In this document: positions 42,855 through 52,176 of the stretch, piece by piece
Layout: the number at the start of each line of letters is the position of its first letter
Position numbering within the stretch: position 1 is the first letter of the stretch
Assembly: GCA_003225295.1 (NCBI GenBank)
Contig: QHYZ01000051.1
Span: 62,001-126,000 of the forward strand
DNA length: 64,000 nucleotides
DNA from: Acidobacteriota bacterium
GTDB taxonomy: Bacteria; Acidobacteriota; Terriglobia; Acidiferrales; UBA7541
Direction: 5' to 3'
Program-made: the position numbers and the translations under genes
The notes under the pieces: model-generated
Seen by the model: the letters and a program-made list of their open reading frames with translations, nothing else
Database searches by the model: none
What the model was told of the DNA's origin: nothing

Positions 42855-44285
42855 TTATGGACGCAGCATCCTATAAAGCACGCTACCGTGTGATGGTAGC
42901 GTGACTGTGATTGAATCGGCTGGGCCCATATCTTTTAGTTTCCACAGGTCCCGCACGAGGTACGCTGTTCCTGCGAGACCTAAGTCTCTCCACGGGAACG
43001 TGAGTGTTTCGGTTGCATCCCCGAGGTTGAAGATGGCCAGATAGTAGCCTTTTCTCGAAGCGGGCTGGGCAAGCCAAACAACAGCATTACCTGTTACGAT
43101 AACTTGACGATTACCTGTTGAGTGCTGATCGACTGCGAGCACTTCTGCGTTGGTGAGCAACGACGCGGTCCAGGGGTCGCCTGCGGTTAGGTCGCCGCCG
43201 ACCATCAGAGGCGAACGAAACATAGACCAGAGTGTCATCAAGGTGCGCTGTTCATCATGCGTGAGCCGCGTGCCGCGTGGCCTTCCCCATCCAGGCGCGG
43301 GACGAAGCTGGCCGATCGGCAACATATCTCCGTCCGGCCAGTGTCCCGGTTCGGATAGTGCCGCCCACTTAGCGGCATTCGCAAATTGATCGCCGATACC
43401 CTGGGGGTAGTTTTTGTCACTGTGCCACAGGTCCCATATGTCATCGGAAATGCGCCACATTTGCGCGTACTTGCGCAGCTCCTCTGCTTTTTCCAGAGGA
43501 GCCGGACCGGGCGAGAGGCTCAATACAATGGAGTGGCTGGCTTTGCTGAGCGCCGTGCTCAGCGCGCGAATTTCCTCGCCTTTGTAAGGGTGGCTGCTGA
43601 TGCAATCCACTTTGATAAAATCCACTCCCCAGCTTGCATATAGCTGGGCGATGGAATCGTAGTAAGCTTGCCCTCCCGGATTGCCGGCATCTACACCGTA
43701 GTTGTCGTAATTCCAGGGACACGTATCGGAAGTGTTAGCAGCGTCGGCTGCGTAGTATGTCGACCCCGCAATGGGCAGATTTTTTTCGACGGCCGCCTTG
43801 GGAATGCCCCTCAGAATGTGGATGCCGAATTTCAGACCGAGGGAGTGCACGTAGTCAGCTAACGGCTTGAAGCCGTCGTTGTTCGCAGCCGAGGAAAAGC
43901 GGCTTGTCGGAGGCATGTAGCGACCAAACTGGTCCATGGTGTATTGAAACGTCTTCGAATTGCCTTCCGCCACCGGATTGGTGACGTACCACTCGGCGTC
44001 TACCACCACGTACTCCCAGCCATAAGGTTTCAGGTGAGTGGCAAACCAATCGGCATTGGCTCTGAATTCCGCTTCATTGATGGTTGTTCCATAGCCATCC
44101 CAGCTATTCCAGCCCATGGGCGGCGTCTCCGCCAACATAGTGGGTTGATCAGCCCCTCGAAGAACTTCCTTTACAAGGCACGTGGCTCCGAACACTAAAA
44201 AAAAGGCAAATGCCAGTCTGCGCGAGATGAGGCGAATCTCCATAACCCTGGATCTCTTTCTTCCTAGGGCGGGTATCGTGTCCAT
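42855..44285 (-). CDS. GH27-family glycosidase (alpha-galactosidase or beta-L-arabinopyranosidase)
   Basis: 476 residues from ATG 44285, which has AAGGAG upstream; an alternative ATG at 44243 starts at the leader itself (LISRRLAFAFFLVFGATC). The GH27 opening PPMGWNSWDGYGTTINEAEF leads to the barrel. The nucleophile is Asp227 in VDFIKVDCISSHPYKGEE and the acid/base Asp282 in MWRISDDIWDLWHS. Galactose-specific enzymes normally have a D-D pair before C-W in the second strand (IDDCW); here it reads VDAEW (Asp96, Ala97, Glu98). Together with the arabinan context this favours an L-arabinopyranose-directed enzyme, which is an inference. No clear LacI operator was found upstream. Confidence 0.85.
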   Translation of the reverse strand: MDTIPALGRKRSRVMEIRLISRRLAFAFFLVFGATCLVKEVLRGADQPTMLAETPPMGWNSWDGYGTTINEAEFRANADWFATHLKPYGWEYVVVDAEWYVTNPVAEGNSKTFQYTMDQFGRYMPPTSRFSSAANNDGFKPLADYVHSLGLKFGIHILRGIPKAAVEKNLPIAGSTYYAADAANTSDTCPWNYDNYGVDAGNPGGQAYYDSIAQLYASWGVDFIKVDCISSHPYKGEEIRALSTALSKASHSIVLSLSPGPAPLEKAEELRKYAQMWRISDDIWDLWHSDKNYPQGIGDQFANAAKWAALSEPGHWPDGDMLPIGQLRPAPGWGRPRGTRLTHDEQRTLMTLWSMFRSPLMVGGDLTAGDPWTASLLTNAEVLAVDQHSTGNRQVIVTGNAVVWLAQPASRKGYYLAIFNLGDATETLTFPWRDLGLAGTAYLVRDLWKLKDMGPADSITVTLPSHGSVLYRMLRP

Positions 44286-44769
44286 CTGCTTTCTCCTTGC
44301 GAGTCGTCCGTAATCGTCCCCAAATCTGGCCGGACATGCAACCGAAACTCGCCTGCTGTCCAAATCGCTAGGTTCAGAAGGAAAGTAGTAAGGCGCTAGC
44401 CATCAAAATTGCGCTACCACGACGCGAAAAAGACTACCACTCCTTCATTTCAAGAAGGATGGACAAGAAGGCACAATCTTCGCAATGCCGAATGCAGCGT
44501 GTGCAAGCGGGCGGTCTCCAGAATCCATCCCGCGAGTTTTGTTGCACGTTGCAACGATATGGATACATTGTCGGGTGGCTAAATTTCATTGGCGATCAAA
44601 GTGTCGCTCAATTTAGGGTTCGGAGAAAAGGGGAGCTTCTGAACAAATGCGAGTGATTCAACGCATCGAAATATGCAAGAACTTGATCCTTCGGCAACCG
44701 AGTGCGCATCGCGCTTTGCAATCTGCTTTGTAGAGTTGTCGTTTGCGCAGCAGAATGCAGCTTTTCCGG
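44286..44769. other. Intergenic region upstream of GH27 with an inverted repeat
   Basis: 484 bp between the GH27 start and the GH43 stop. It contains a perfect inverted repeat GTTGCA-CGT-TGCAAC at 44541-44555, a possible operator of another regulator, and a shorter palindrome GGCGCTAGCC near 44390. I see no copy of the GTAAACG operator, no RNA gene and no ORF worth calling. Confidence 0.45.
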
Positions 44770-45855
44770 TTATTTTTGTGCGTTCGCCGGAGCCCCTTCC
44801 AGCGCGGCGTGCGGCCAATCACTCGTCCAATCAATCGTCGAGACGTGTAAGCGAGGTTTTCCGGTTTTACCGTCGTAGGCATGGAACACCATGATGTCCC
44901 CGCCGGGTTGTTGCAAAATGGATTCACCGCCGGGGCCCAACCAAAGTTGATTGCCTGCAAGCAGTGGCGTTCCCCCGCCTTCCAGCATTGGCTTGCCGGC
45001 AGCGTCCACGTACGGCCCGATAACATTGTGTGAGCGGCCGACCATCGTTTTGTAATTGCTCTTCACGCCTCGGCAACACAGATCGAACGAAACGAATAGA
45101 TAGAAGTAATCCCCGTGATGCACGATGAACGGAGCCTCGATGGCTTGCCAATCGTCAGGCAAATGGGGCGGGCGAAGCGCCGGATTTTCCGGGCGTGCCC
45201 GCTTTGCTATGGAATAGAGTTGGGAGTCCTCGTCGGCAAGCTTGCCTGTTTGCGGATTAATTCGCCGCATCTTGATGCCGCTCCAGAAGCTGCCGAAGCT
45301 CATCCACACACGAGCCTCCGAGTCGGCCACAATATTGGGGTCAATGGCGTTAAAATCATCTTCCTCCCGGGAACGAAGAACCAGTCCTTCGTCCACCCAC
45401 TTGAAATCCGGACTGTTCGGATTCAGAGTCTTATTGGTCACCAAAGCGATGCCGGAGGTGTTCTTTCCGAATACTGAAAATGCGTAATAAACGTGGTATT
45501 TTCCGTCGAAGTAGGACTCGTCCGGAGCCCACAGATCCTTGGTTTGCGGGCTTTCCTTTTTGATCCAATCGGGTATGCTTTGAAAAACAAAGCCGCAACG
45601 CATCCAGGTGTGCAAGTCCTTCGAACACCGGATCGGAAGCTGGCCCGGGGAAATCTTCTCTGTAACCGTGCCGAACAGATACCACGTGTCGGCTTCCTTA
45701 ATGATCGATGGATCGTGCACGCCATCCACGTCACCTTCCACGTGAATGACTGAGGGCGTTCCTTGGGGCGGTGTTTGACATTTCGAGGCGGCAGCCGCAG
45801 CCAACAGCATGGCCATGGCCAGTGATCTGCTCTCGATCGATATCTTCATTGCCAT
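44770..45855 (-). CDS. GH43 endo-arabinanase / arabinosidase
   Basis: 361 residues with a Sec leader (SRSLAMAMLLAAAAASK). It is a single five-bladed GH43 propeller with the three catalytic acids in place: Asp48 in GVHDPSIIKEADTWYLFG (general base), Asp172 in FNAIDPNIVADSEARVWM (pKa modulator) and Glu240 in WQAIEAPFIVHHGDYFYLF (acid). LWAPDESYFDGKYHVYYAFS and FDLCCRGVKSNYKTMVGRS are typical of the alpha-1,5-L-arabinanase subfamily. No carbohydrate-binding module. It is divergent from the GH51 gene, with one operator between. Expected product: short arabino-oligosaccharides. Confidence 0.9.
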   Translation of the reverse strand: MAMKISIESRSLAMAMLLAAAAASKCQTPPQGTPSVIHVEGDVDGVHDPSIIKEADTWYLFGTVTEKISPGQLPIRCSKDLHTWMRCGFVFQSIPDWIKKESPQTKDLWAPDESYFDGKYHVYYAFSVFGKNTSGIALVTNKTLNPNSPDFKWVDEGLVLRSREEDDFNAIDPNIVADSEARVWMSFGSFWSGIKMRRINPQTGKLADEDSQLYSIAKRARPENPALRPPHLPDDWQAIEAPFIVHHGDYFYLFVSFDLCCRGVKSNYKTMVGRSHNVIGPYVDAAGKPMLEGGGTPLLAGNQLWLGPGGESILQQPGGDIMVFHAYDGKTGKPRLHVSTIDWTSDWPHAALEGAPANAQK

Positions 45856-45979
45856 TCCCTATTCCGTGTGTTTCATCCAGCCGAGAAACATGAGGATCAC
45901 TATTGCTGCGTCCGCGGCACGACGTATCCCTCGGCGTTTTCCTTCCTGGAAGCTGCTACAGACGATAGCAAAAATGGAA

Positions 45980-45991
45980 GCAAACGTTTAC
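45980..45991. promoter_or_regulatory. LacI-type operator between GH43 and GH51
   Basis: GCAAACGTTTAC, one base off the consensus, 36 bp before the GH51 start and 125 bp before the divergent GH43 start. It could control both. Confidence 0.68.
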
Positions 45992-46026
45992 TATCTCCGC
46001 CAGCCTGTTATAGGAGGTGCGGACCG

Positions 46027-47679
46027 ATGCGACGCCGCGAGTTCCTGTACGACGGTTTAGCTGGCGCGTGCACCCTGGCATTCGCCAAATGCTCAGCCCC
46101 GAAGGCTATTTCCTCTGTGGATTCACGAATCGAAATCCTCATCGGAGAATCACTGGGCACGATTTCCCCCGACATTTATGGCCATTTTACCGAGAATCTA
46201 GGTGGTGTAATCTACGACGGCATGTGGGTCGGCGAAAACTCCAAAGTGCCCAACATCGACGGAATCCGCACGAAGCTGATTGAAGAAATGCGCAAAATCA
46301 AGGCCCCGGTAGTCCGTTATCCGGGCGGCTGCTTCGCCGACAGCTACGACTGGCGCGATGGTATTGGCCCGGCCGACAAACGTCCTCGGCGCACGAATTT
46401 CTGGAGCGACGGTGAAGAGAGCGGGGCACCGACAAGCCATAAGTACGATCCGAACCAGTTCGGAACGAATGAATTCGTCCATTTTTGCAAGCTTATCGGG
46501 GCTCAACCCTATCTGGCCGCCAATGTGCGCAGCCTTTCGGCCGGAGAATTTTACCGTTGGGTGGAATACTGCAACTCTCCAGCAGGCGCCACGACCCTGG
46601 CGGACATTCGAGCTGCTGCCGGATATGTGGAGCCCTTCAACGTTCGGTTTTGGGGCGTCGGCAACGAGTCTTGGGGGTGTGGAGGGAACTTCACTCCGCA
46701 AGAATATGCCAGCGAATTCCGCAGATTCACCACTTGGGTCCCACACTATGGCCAGCGGCTGTTCTTCATTGCGTCGGGACCTAACGTCGATGATTGGAAT
46801 TGGACACGCGGCTTTTTTGAAGAGATTCTGCGAAAGGGAAGGTCGCCGCTCCGCTCGATCTACGGCATCGCCCTACACCACTACGCCTGGAATGTAAGCC
46901 GCGGACGGACCCAGGACTGGGTACAAGGCAAGGGCGATGCTCTCAAGTTCGACGCCGTAGAGTGGTATGAGCTGCTGCGCGAAGGGGAGCGCATGGAATC
47001 GCTCATCAACGGGCATTGGCATATCATGGGAGAAGCCGATCCGAGCCATGCCGTCAAACTTATCGTTGATGAGTGGGGACCCTGGTATCGCCCCGGCAGC
47101 GAAGTAACTCCAGGCGACCAACTGGAACAGGTTCCTACTTTGCGGGACGCGGTGTTTAGTGGAATGACCCTGGACATCTTCAACCGTCATCCGGAGAAGG
47201 TCGCCATGGCCAACTGCGCCCAGCTCATCAATTGCCTCAACAGCTTGTATTTGGCTCACGAAGACAAGTTTTGCGTCACGCCCGTAGGCCATGTATTTGC
47301 CATGTATGCCGCGCATCAAGGCGGACAGGCTGTGCGCACGATGTTCAGCGCGCCCACGATCAGTTATGACCGGGATGGAAAGCCGGCGGCATTTTGGGGT
47401 TTGCAGGGATCGGCTTCGCTTCACGACAAGGACCTCGTGCTGACGGTCGTGAATCCAGCGATCCGCGATCCGCGCGAAGCGGAGATCGTCATTCGTGATG
47501 CACGAATCAAGGTGGTCGTTGGGACAACACTGACGCATCCTGACATTCACGCGCACAACACTTTTGAGCGGAAAGAGGAAGTATTTCCCCAAACAAAGCC
47601 TTTGCCGGTTTCATCAGGTACGCTTACACACACTTTCCCGCCAGCGTCCGTCTCCAGTCTTGTGCTAACTCTTGCATAG
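46027..47679 (+). CDS. GH51 alpha-L-arabinofuranosidase 1
   Basis: 550 residues from ATG 46027 (ribosome site TAGGAGG at 46011-46017). The frame is open upstream to 45868 but crosses the operator. Twin-arginine-like start MRRREFLYDGLAG. The clan-A barrel has substrate residues in GHFTENLGGVIYDGMWVG and RYPGGCFADSYDWRDGIG, acid/base Glu214 in GVGNESWGCGG and nucleophile Glu349 in LIVDEWGPWYRPGS. A C-terminal beta-sandwich ends at SVSSLVLTLA. It should remove terminal alpha-L-arabinofuranose from arabinan or arabinoxylan oligomers. Confidence 0.93.
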   Translation: MRRREFLYDGLAGACTLAFAKCSAPKAISSVDSRIEILIGESLGTISPDIYGHFTENLGGVIYDGMWVGENSKVPNIDGIRTKLIEEMRKIKAPVVRYPGGCFADSYDWRDGIGPADKRPRRTNFWSDGEESGAPTSHKYDPNQFGTNEFVHFCKLIGAQPYLAANVRSLSAGEFYRWVEYCNSPAGATTLADIRAAAGYVEPFNVRFWGVGNESWGCGGNFTPQEYASEFRRFTTWVPHYGQRLFFIASGPNVDDWNWTRGFFEEILRKGRSPLRSIYGIALHHYAWNVSRGRTQDWVQGKGDALKFDAVEWYELLREGERMESLINGHWHIMGEADPSHAVKLIVDEWGPWYRPGSEVTPGDQLEQVPTLRDAVFSGMTLDIFNRHPEKVAMANCAQLINCLNSLYLAHEDKFCVTPVGHVFAMYAAHQGGQAVRTMFSAPTISYDRDGKPAAFWGLQGSASLHDKDLVLTVVNPAIRDPREAEIVIRDARIKVVVGTTLTHPDIHAHNTFERKEEVFPQTKPLPVSSGTLTHTFPPASVSSLVLTLA

Positions 47680-47808
47680 CCTGGAGGTAGATTGCCACGA
47701 ATGAGGGGAACTGGCTGCTCCGAGATGCATGCTGGGTCGCGGCCGAGGTGTCCTTTCATCGGAGCGCGGCGGCAACAATTTTGCGCCGAGCTTGCGCGCG
47801 GGGTTGCT

Positions 47809-50800
47809 TTAGTCGCGTTGGCTTTTCGGTTGAGGCGGGTTGCCGGAGCGATTGGCGAGATTTCGCCGCATTTCTTCCACGTCACTCGTCTCGCTCTCAA
47901 GGCGCGTGAAGGAATCCAGAGCTTTGCGGCTGTCCTCCACTTTGCCAAGCCGCCGGTACACTTGGGCCAGAACGTAGTAATACGAAGACGCTCGAGCATT
48001 TAATGAAATGGCTCGGTTCAGAGCATCGACAGCATCAGTCAGCCGTCCCTGGGCCTCCATAGCCTTTGCCTGTTGGAACCAGGCGCCATCCGACTTAGGG
48101 TCAAGCTCCTGCGCCGCGCGGGCATACGAGAGCGCCTTTTCGGAATCGCCTTTCCGATTGTAAAAGGCGCTGAGGTTCACATGGGCCGACACGAACTTTC
48201 CCTTCCTCGCCTCGTTGATTGCAATAGCTTTCTCATAACTCGCGATAGCTCCGGCCCCATCGCCTAGAGCCTCTTGAGCAAAACCCAGACCATCCAAACC
48301 TTCCACGTACGAAGGGTCGATTCGGAGTGCCGTTTCAAATTCCTTTCGCGCAGCGATCCAATTATCCTGGACGGAAAATAGTTTGCCCAAGTTGAAATGT
48401 AACTCAGCGGATTGCGGGTCATACCGGATTCCCTGCTCGAACTCCGTCTGCGCGGCGGCGAACCTTCCGATAAACATCAGATCGCGACCAAGAATTTTGT
48501 GCGCCTCAGCATTTTCGTTGTTGAGTTGCAGCGATTTCGCGAGCGCCTGAATGGATTCACCGACCTTTCGCTGGGCGAACAGACTGTAGCCCAGGGCGTA
48601 CCAACCCCAAGACGCTTTCGGGTGTTCTTGGACATAAGCAGCAAGGAGCGGCTCAACCTCCTGGAATCGTCCCGCACGGATGTAGCTCTCGAATTCGGTG
48701 ATGCGTTGAGGGTCGCCCGCAGAAACAGCGTCTCTCGATAACGCCTGGACTTTTTCTCTGGCGAGTACGTCCCCGGGATTCAACTCCAGTGCCTTCCGGT
48801 ACGCCGCGGAAGCACCTTGAGCATCACCTTCTTTTTCAAGAACCACTCCCCAAAAATGCTCGGCGTCTGAAGACTGGGGCTGGAGCTCAAGCGCGTGCCG
48901 AAATTTGGCGGCTGCTTGATCCAACTCGCCCCTATCCAGCGCGACACGGCCTTCCGCGATATCCAAGTCAGCGTTCTGCTTGCGGTCGTCGGAAGCGTCC
49001 AATTCGCGGCTCTTCTGCAACTCAGACGCGGCCTCATCCTTTCGCCCTGCCCTCGCCAGAGCCAGTCCAAGCTGATAGTGAGCTCCAGTACTCTGGGACT
49101 CAAGCCGTACCGCTTCTCGAAGCTCCCCGATGGATTCCTCCACCTTCCCGTCGCTGAGAAGTGCCTTGCCCAAATTAAGGTGCGCTGGCGCAAAGGTTGG
49201 CTCGCTCACGATCACTTTGCGCAACTGCTCGATTTCTTTGGCCGGCCCGTAGCTCGGATCCCCGCCGTAGGCCACGGCCAGATTGAATTGCGCTTTCAGC
49301 AGTCCCGGCGTGAGCGCTACGGCCTTCCCGAGCTCCAGTACTGCTTCTCGACTGTCAGTGGAAATGAGGGTTGTGCCAAGATTCGCGTGCGCGTCAGCGA
49401 AATCGGGTCGGATGCGCAGAGCCTCACGAAACTCGGCGATAGCCGCTTTGTCCTCGTTGTCCTGTGCTAGCACCAGCCCCATGTTGTTGTGTGCATCCGC
49501 GAAGTCCGGGCGCAGCCGCACGGCCTCGCGGAACTCCGCCAGAACCTCCTTGCTGTCTGCACCCTTGCGCCCAAGCAGAAGTCCGAGCATGTTGTGTGCT
49601 TCGGCGCGATCCGGCATCGCCGCCAACGCTTCGCGAATACCAGCGACCGCCATATCCCAATCAGGGGTGGGACCGGATGAAGTGGGGAGGTTGAGCCCGA
49701 CCTCGAATTGCGCCAGCGCCTTATCGAGATTTCCCGTGCGAAGAAAAACAGTTCCGAGATCGATGTATGTCGCGGGGAAGGCTGGCAGGAGCGCAATCGC
49801 GCGTTGCAGGTCCCGTCGTGCGTCCTCTAATTGACCCGTTTCGCGCAGAGCAGTTCCGAGAAAGGCATAGCTAGCGCCTGCTGCGGGATCAAGCCGAACA
49901 GCCTCTTGCAGCTCGGATATGCCTTTGGTTCTCGAACCGCTGTACCACAGCGCAACGCCAAAATTGTAGTGCGAGTCAGAAAGGTCCGGTCGTAGCGCAA
50001 CGGCACGCGCCAGGTGGACCAGTGCCGAAGGCAAATCTCCCTGCTGGCCCAATATGAAACCGAGCAGATTCTGAGCCTCAGCTTGACTGTCATCTTTACT
50101 CAGGGCTTCGCTAAGCAGTCTTTCGGCTTCTTTTAGGTCGCCCCGTACGGCAGCTTGCTGTCCACGCTTGTAGAGGTCATCCGCCAGACTAGCCGCAGGC
50201 TGGCGTGGCTTACGCACCGATGCGGCCTGCTGTTTCAACGCCAAGCCAAGCGCGTAATAGGCTTCGTGGAACTTCGGATCGATGCGCACTACACTCTCAA
50301 ACGCTTGGATTGCGCCGGGGAGATCCGCGCTCTGGTTTAGAGTCTGGCCTAACACATACTGAACATTGGCGTCGTTCGGCTCGCGCTGGGCGACATATTG
50401 CACATACAAGAGAGCGCCTTTGGCATCACCCGTTTCCCTAAGAGCGACGCCCAGATTCATGTGCGCCACTAGATTGTCCGGCTCAAGCGCGAGGGCCTTT
50501 TTAAAGACCGCAACCGCTTCGGCCATGTCGCCATTTTTGGCTAACGCCGATCCCAGATTTGTGCATGCCCGCGCGTATTTCGGGTCAAGCGAGATGGCCT
50601 TTCTGAATTCAGCGACGGCCCCGGGCAAGTCGCCTTTCTCTAATGTAGCGACACCCAACCAGTTGTGCGCCTCGGCGGAGGCGGGGCCTATTTTCACCGC
50701 GCGCTGAAAGGCTTCGAGGGCGTGCGGGTAATCGTTGCGATCCCAATATGCCAGGCCAAGCTCGACATAGAGCTTGGGATTGTCAGCATGTTGTTTTATC

Positions 50801-50925
50801 TCATCCTGAATCTGGCTGACCGATACGGGCGTACTCTTACTTAGCTGCGCCCGGCCAGGCAGGATTGAACCCACAACGAAAACGACGAGTCCAAGAGTTC
50901 GATTCACTTTCGGTCGACTGTTCAT
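47809..50925 (-). CDS. Large exported TPR-repeat protein (1038 aa)
   Basis: A signal peptide (TLGLVVFVVGSILPGRAQ) is followed by roughly 25 TPR units across the whole length, many close to consensus (AHNWLGVATLEKGDLPGAVA, AHMNLGVALRETGDAKGALL, AHNNMGLVLAQDNEDKAAIA, AHANLGTTLISTDSREAVLE). A short basic tail ends the protein. No other domain. Unlike the other two TPR proteins in this locus it has no CRTAC1 neighbour. It lies between GH51 and the divergent LacI gene, with 184 bp separating it from the latter. A scaffold for outer-membrane or periplasmic proteins is likely, with no direct evidence. Confidence 0.85.
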   Translation of the reverse strand: MNSRPKVNRTLGLVVFVVGSILPGRAQLSKSTPVSVSQIQDEIKQHADNPKLYVELGLAYWDRNDYPHALEAFQRAVKIGPASAEAHNWLGVATLEKGDLPGAVAEFRKAISLDPKYARACTNLGSALAKNGDMAEAVAVFKKALALEPDNLVAHMNLGVALRETGDAKGALLYVQYVAQREPNDANVQYVLGQTLNQSADLPGAIQAFESVVRIDPKFHEAYYALGLALKQQAASVRKPRQPAASLADDLYKRGQQAAVRGDLKEAERLLSEALSKDDSQAEAQNLLGFILGQQGDLPSALVHLARAVALRPDLSDSHYNFGVALWYSGSRTKGISELQEAVRLDPAAGASYAFLGTALRETGQLEDARRDLQRAIALLPAFPATYIDLGTVFLRTGNLDKALAQFEVGLNLPTSSGPTPDWDMAVAGIREALAAMPDRAEAHNMLGLLLGRKGADSKEVLAEFREAVRLRPDFADAHNNMGLVLAQDNEDKAAIAEFREALRIRPDFADAHANLGTTLISTDSREAVLELGKAVALTPGLLKAQFNLAVAYGGDPSYGPAKEIEQLRKVIVSEPTFAPAHLNLGKALLSDGKVEESIGELREAVRLESQSTGAHYQLGLALARAGRKDEAASELQKSRELDASDDRKQNADLDIAEGRVALDRGELDQAAAKFRHALELQPQSSDAEHFWGVVLEKEGDAQGASAAYRKALELNPGDVLAREKVQALSRDAVSAGDPQRITEFESYIRAGRFQEVEPLLAAYVQEHPKASWGWYALGYSLFAQRKVGESIQALAKSLQLNNENAEAHKILGRDLMFIGRFAAAQTEFEQGIRYDPQSAELHFNLGKLFSVQDNWIAARKEFETALRIDPSYVEGLDGLGFAQEALGDGAGAIASYEKAIAINEARKGKFVSAHVNLSAFYNRKGDSEKALSYARAAQELDPKSDGAWFQQAKAMEAQGRLTDAVDALNRAISLNARASSYYYVLAQVYRRLGKVEDSRKALDSFTRLESETSDVEEMRRNLANRSGNPPQPKSQRD

Positions 50926-51109
50926 CGATCCGGGTCCAACTTTCTCTTACCTAACTAACAAACCAACAAGGTTATGGTCAATGTAGCACACCTCTCTCTC
51001 CCGGTGAGCGGTTGTCAGGCAAGGGCAGGGAATCGCACGAATCGCACGAGCACCTAGTCCCGTCGTCCGAACCGTGTTAGCCTGCTTATCTATATGAGTC
51101 TCTAAGTCA

Positions 51110-52141
51110 GTGCGGACCAAAGAGCAAGCCTTGAATATTCATGAGGTCGCCAGGCGCGCCCGCGTGTCCACCGCGACTGTATCTCGCGCCATCAACCGAG
51201 TTCCTACGGTCAATCCGAAGCTAGCACAGAGAGTGTGGAACGCGATCGAGAAGCTCGGTTACTATCCCAATACGCAGGCGCGAGCCTTGGTGTCTGGGCG
51301 CAGCAGGATATTCGGACTCATTGTCTCGGAACTTACCAACCCGTTCTTCCCCGAAATCGTCCAAGTCTTTGAAACCATTGCAGTTCGCCATCATTACGAG
51401 ATTCTGTTGACCTCCACGATGAACGACCCGGAGCAAATGGAGAGTTCCGTCCGCCGAATGATCGAACGGCAGGTCGAAGGCGTCGCGGTCATGACTTTCG
51501 GCATGGAGGAGGCGTTGCTGGAAGACTTGAAGCTAAGGCAGGTTCCTCTCGTTTTTGTCGATGTTGGCCCGCGTCGTCCCCGAGTCAGCAATCTGCGGGT
51601 AGATTACCTGAGCGGCATTCGCCAGGCGGTTCAGCACGTGGCTGCGCTGAGACACGAGAGGATTGCCTTCATCACCGGACCTCACACACTCAAGTCAGCC
51701 ATGGCCAGAAAGCAGGCCTTCCTGAAATCAATGAACGAGATCGGACGGGACCAGGATATGGACCTGATCGTCGAAGGGAACCACACCATGGAGGGAGGCC
51801 GGCTGGCTTGTGGGCAATTGTTGGCTCAAGCCAAGAAGCCGACCGCAATTCTATGTTCAAATGACATGACCGCGATCGGAGTGATGAGGAAATGCTATGA
51901 GGATGGCATATCGATTCCGCACGATCTCTCGGTGGTTGGATTTGATGACATCCGCCTGGCGCAATTCATGCTCCCGGCCCTCACGACCGTGCAAATGTCT
52001 CAAGCAGAGTTAGCGCGGCTGGCCTTCGATGCGCTGCTCGCTGAAGTGGAACGTGAAGAACCGCTTTCTGAAGGGTCCGAATATGTGCTGAAGACGGCGC
52101 TGATCACGCGTGAATCAACGAGCATCTGTGGAGTACGCTAG
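51110..52141 (+). CDS. LacI-family transcriptional regulator, probable arabinan-locus repressor
   Basis: 343 residues from GTG 51110; TTG 51131 is an alternative. The N-terminal HTH is textbook LacI: NIHEVARRARVSTATVSRAI, with hinge helix QARALVSGRSRIFGL whose Leu would insert at a central CpG. The periplasmic-binding-protein-like effector domain follows (LIVSELTNPFFPEIVQVFET; ERIAFITGPHTLKSAMARKQ; AILCSNDMTAIGVMRKCYED; LSVVGFDDIRLAQFMLPALT). The recurring GGTAARCGTTTACC sites in this window, all with central CG, are its obvious targets. No such site is seen before its own gene. The effector is presumably arabinose or an oligosaccharide; unproved. Confidence 0.93.
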   Translation: MRTKEQALNIHEVARRARVSTATVSRAINRVPTVNPKLAQRVWNAIEKLGYYPNTQARALVSGRSRIFGLIVSELTNPFFPEIVQVFETIAVRHHYEILLTSTMNDPEQMESSVRRMIERQVEGVAVMTFGMEEALLEDLKLRQVPLVFVDVGPRRPRVSNLRVDYLSGIRQAVQHVAALRHERIAFITGPHTLKSAMARKQAFLKSMNEIGRDQDMDLIVEGNHTMEGGRLACGQLLAQAKKPTAILCSNDMTAIGVMRKCYEDGISIPHDLSVVGFDDIRLAQFMLPALTTVQMSQAELARLAFDALLAEVEREEPLSEGSEYVLKTALITRESTSICGVR

Positions 52142-52176
52142 AAAACGCTGTCCACATTGACAGACATCGGTTGCAC

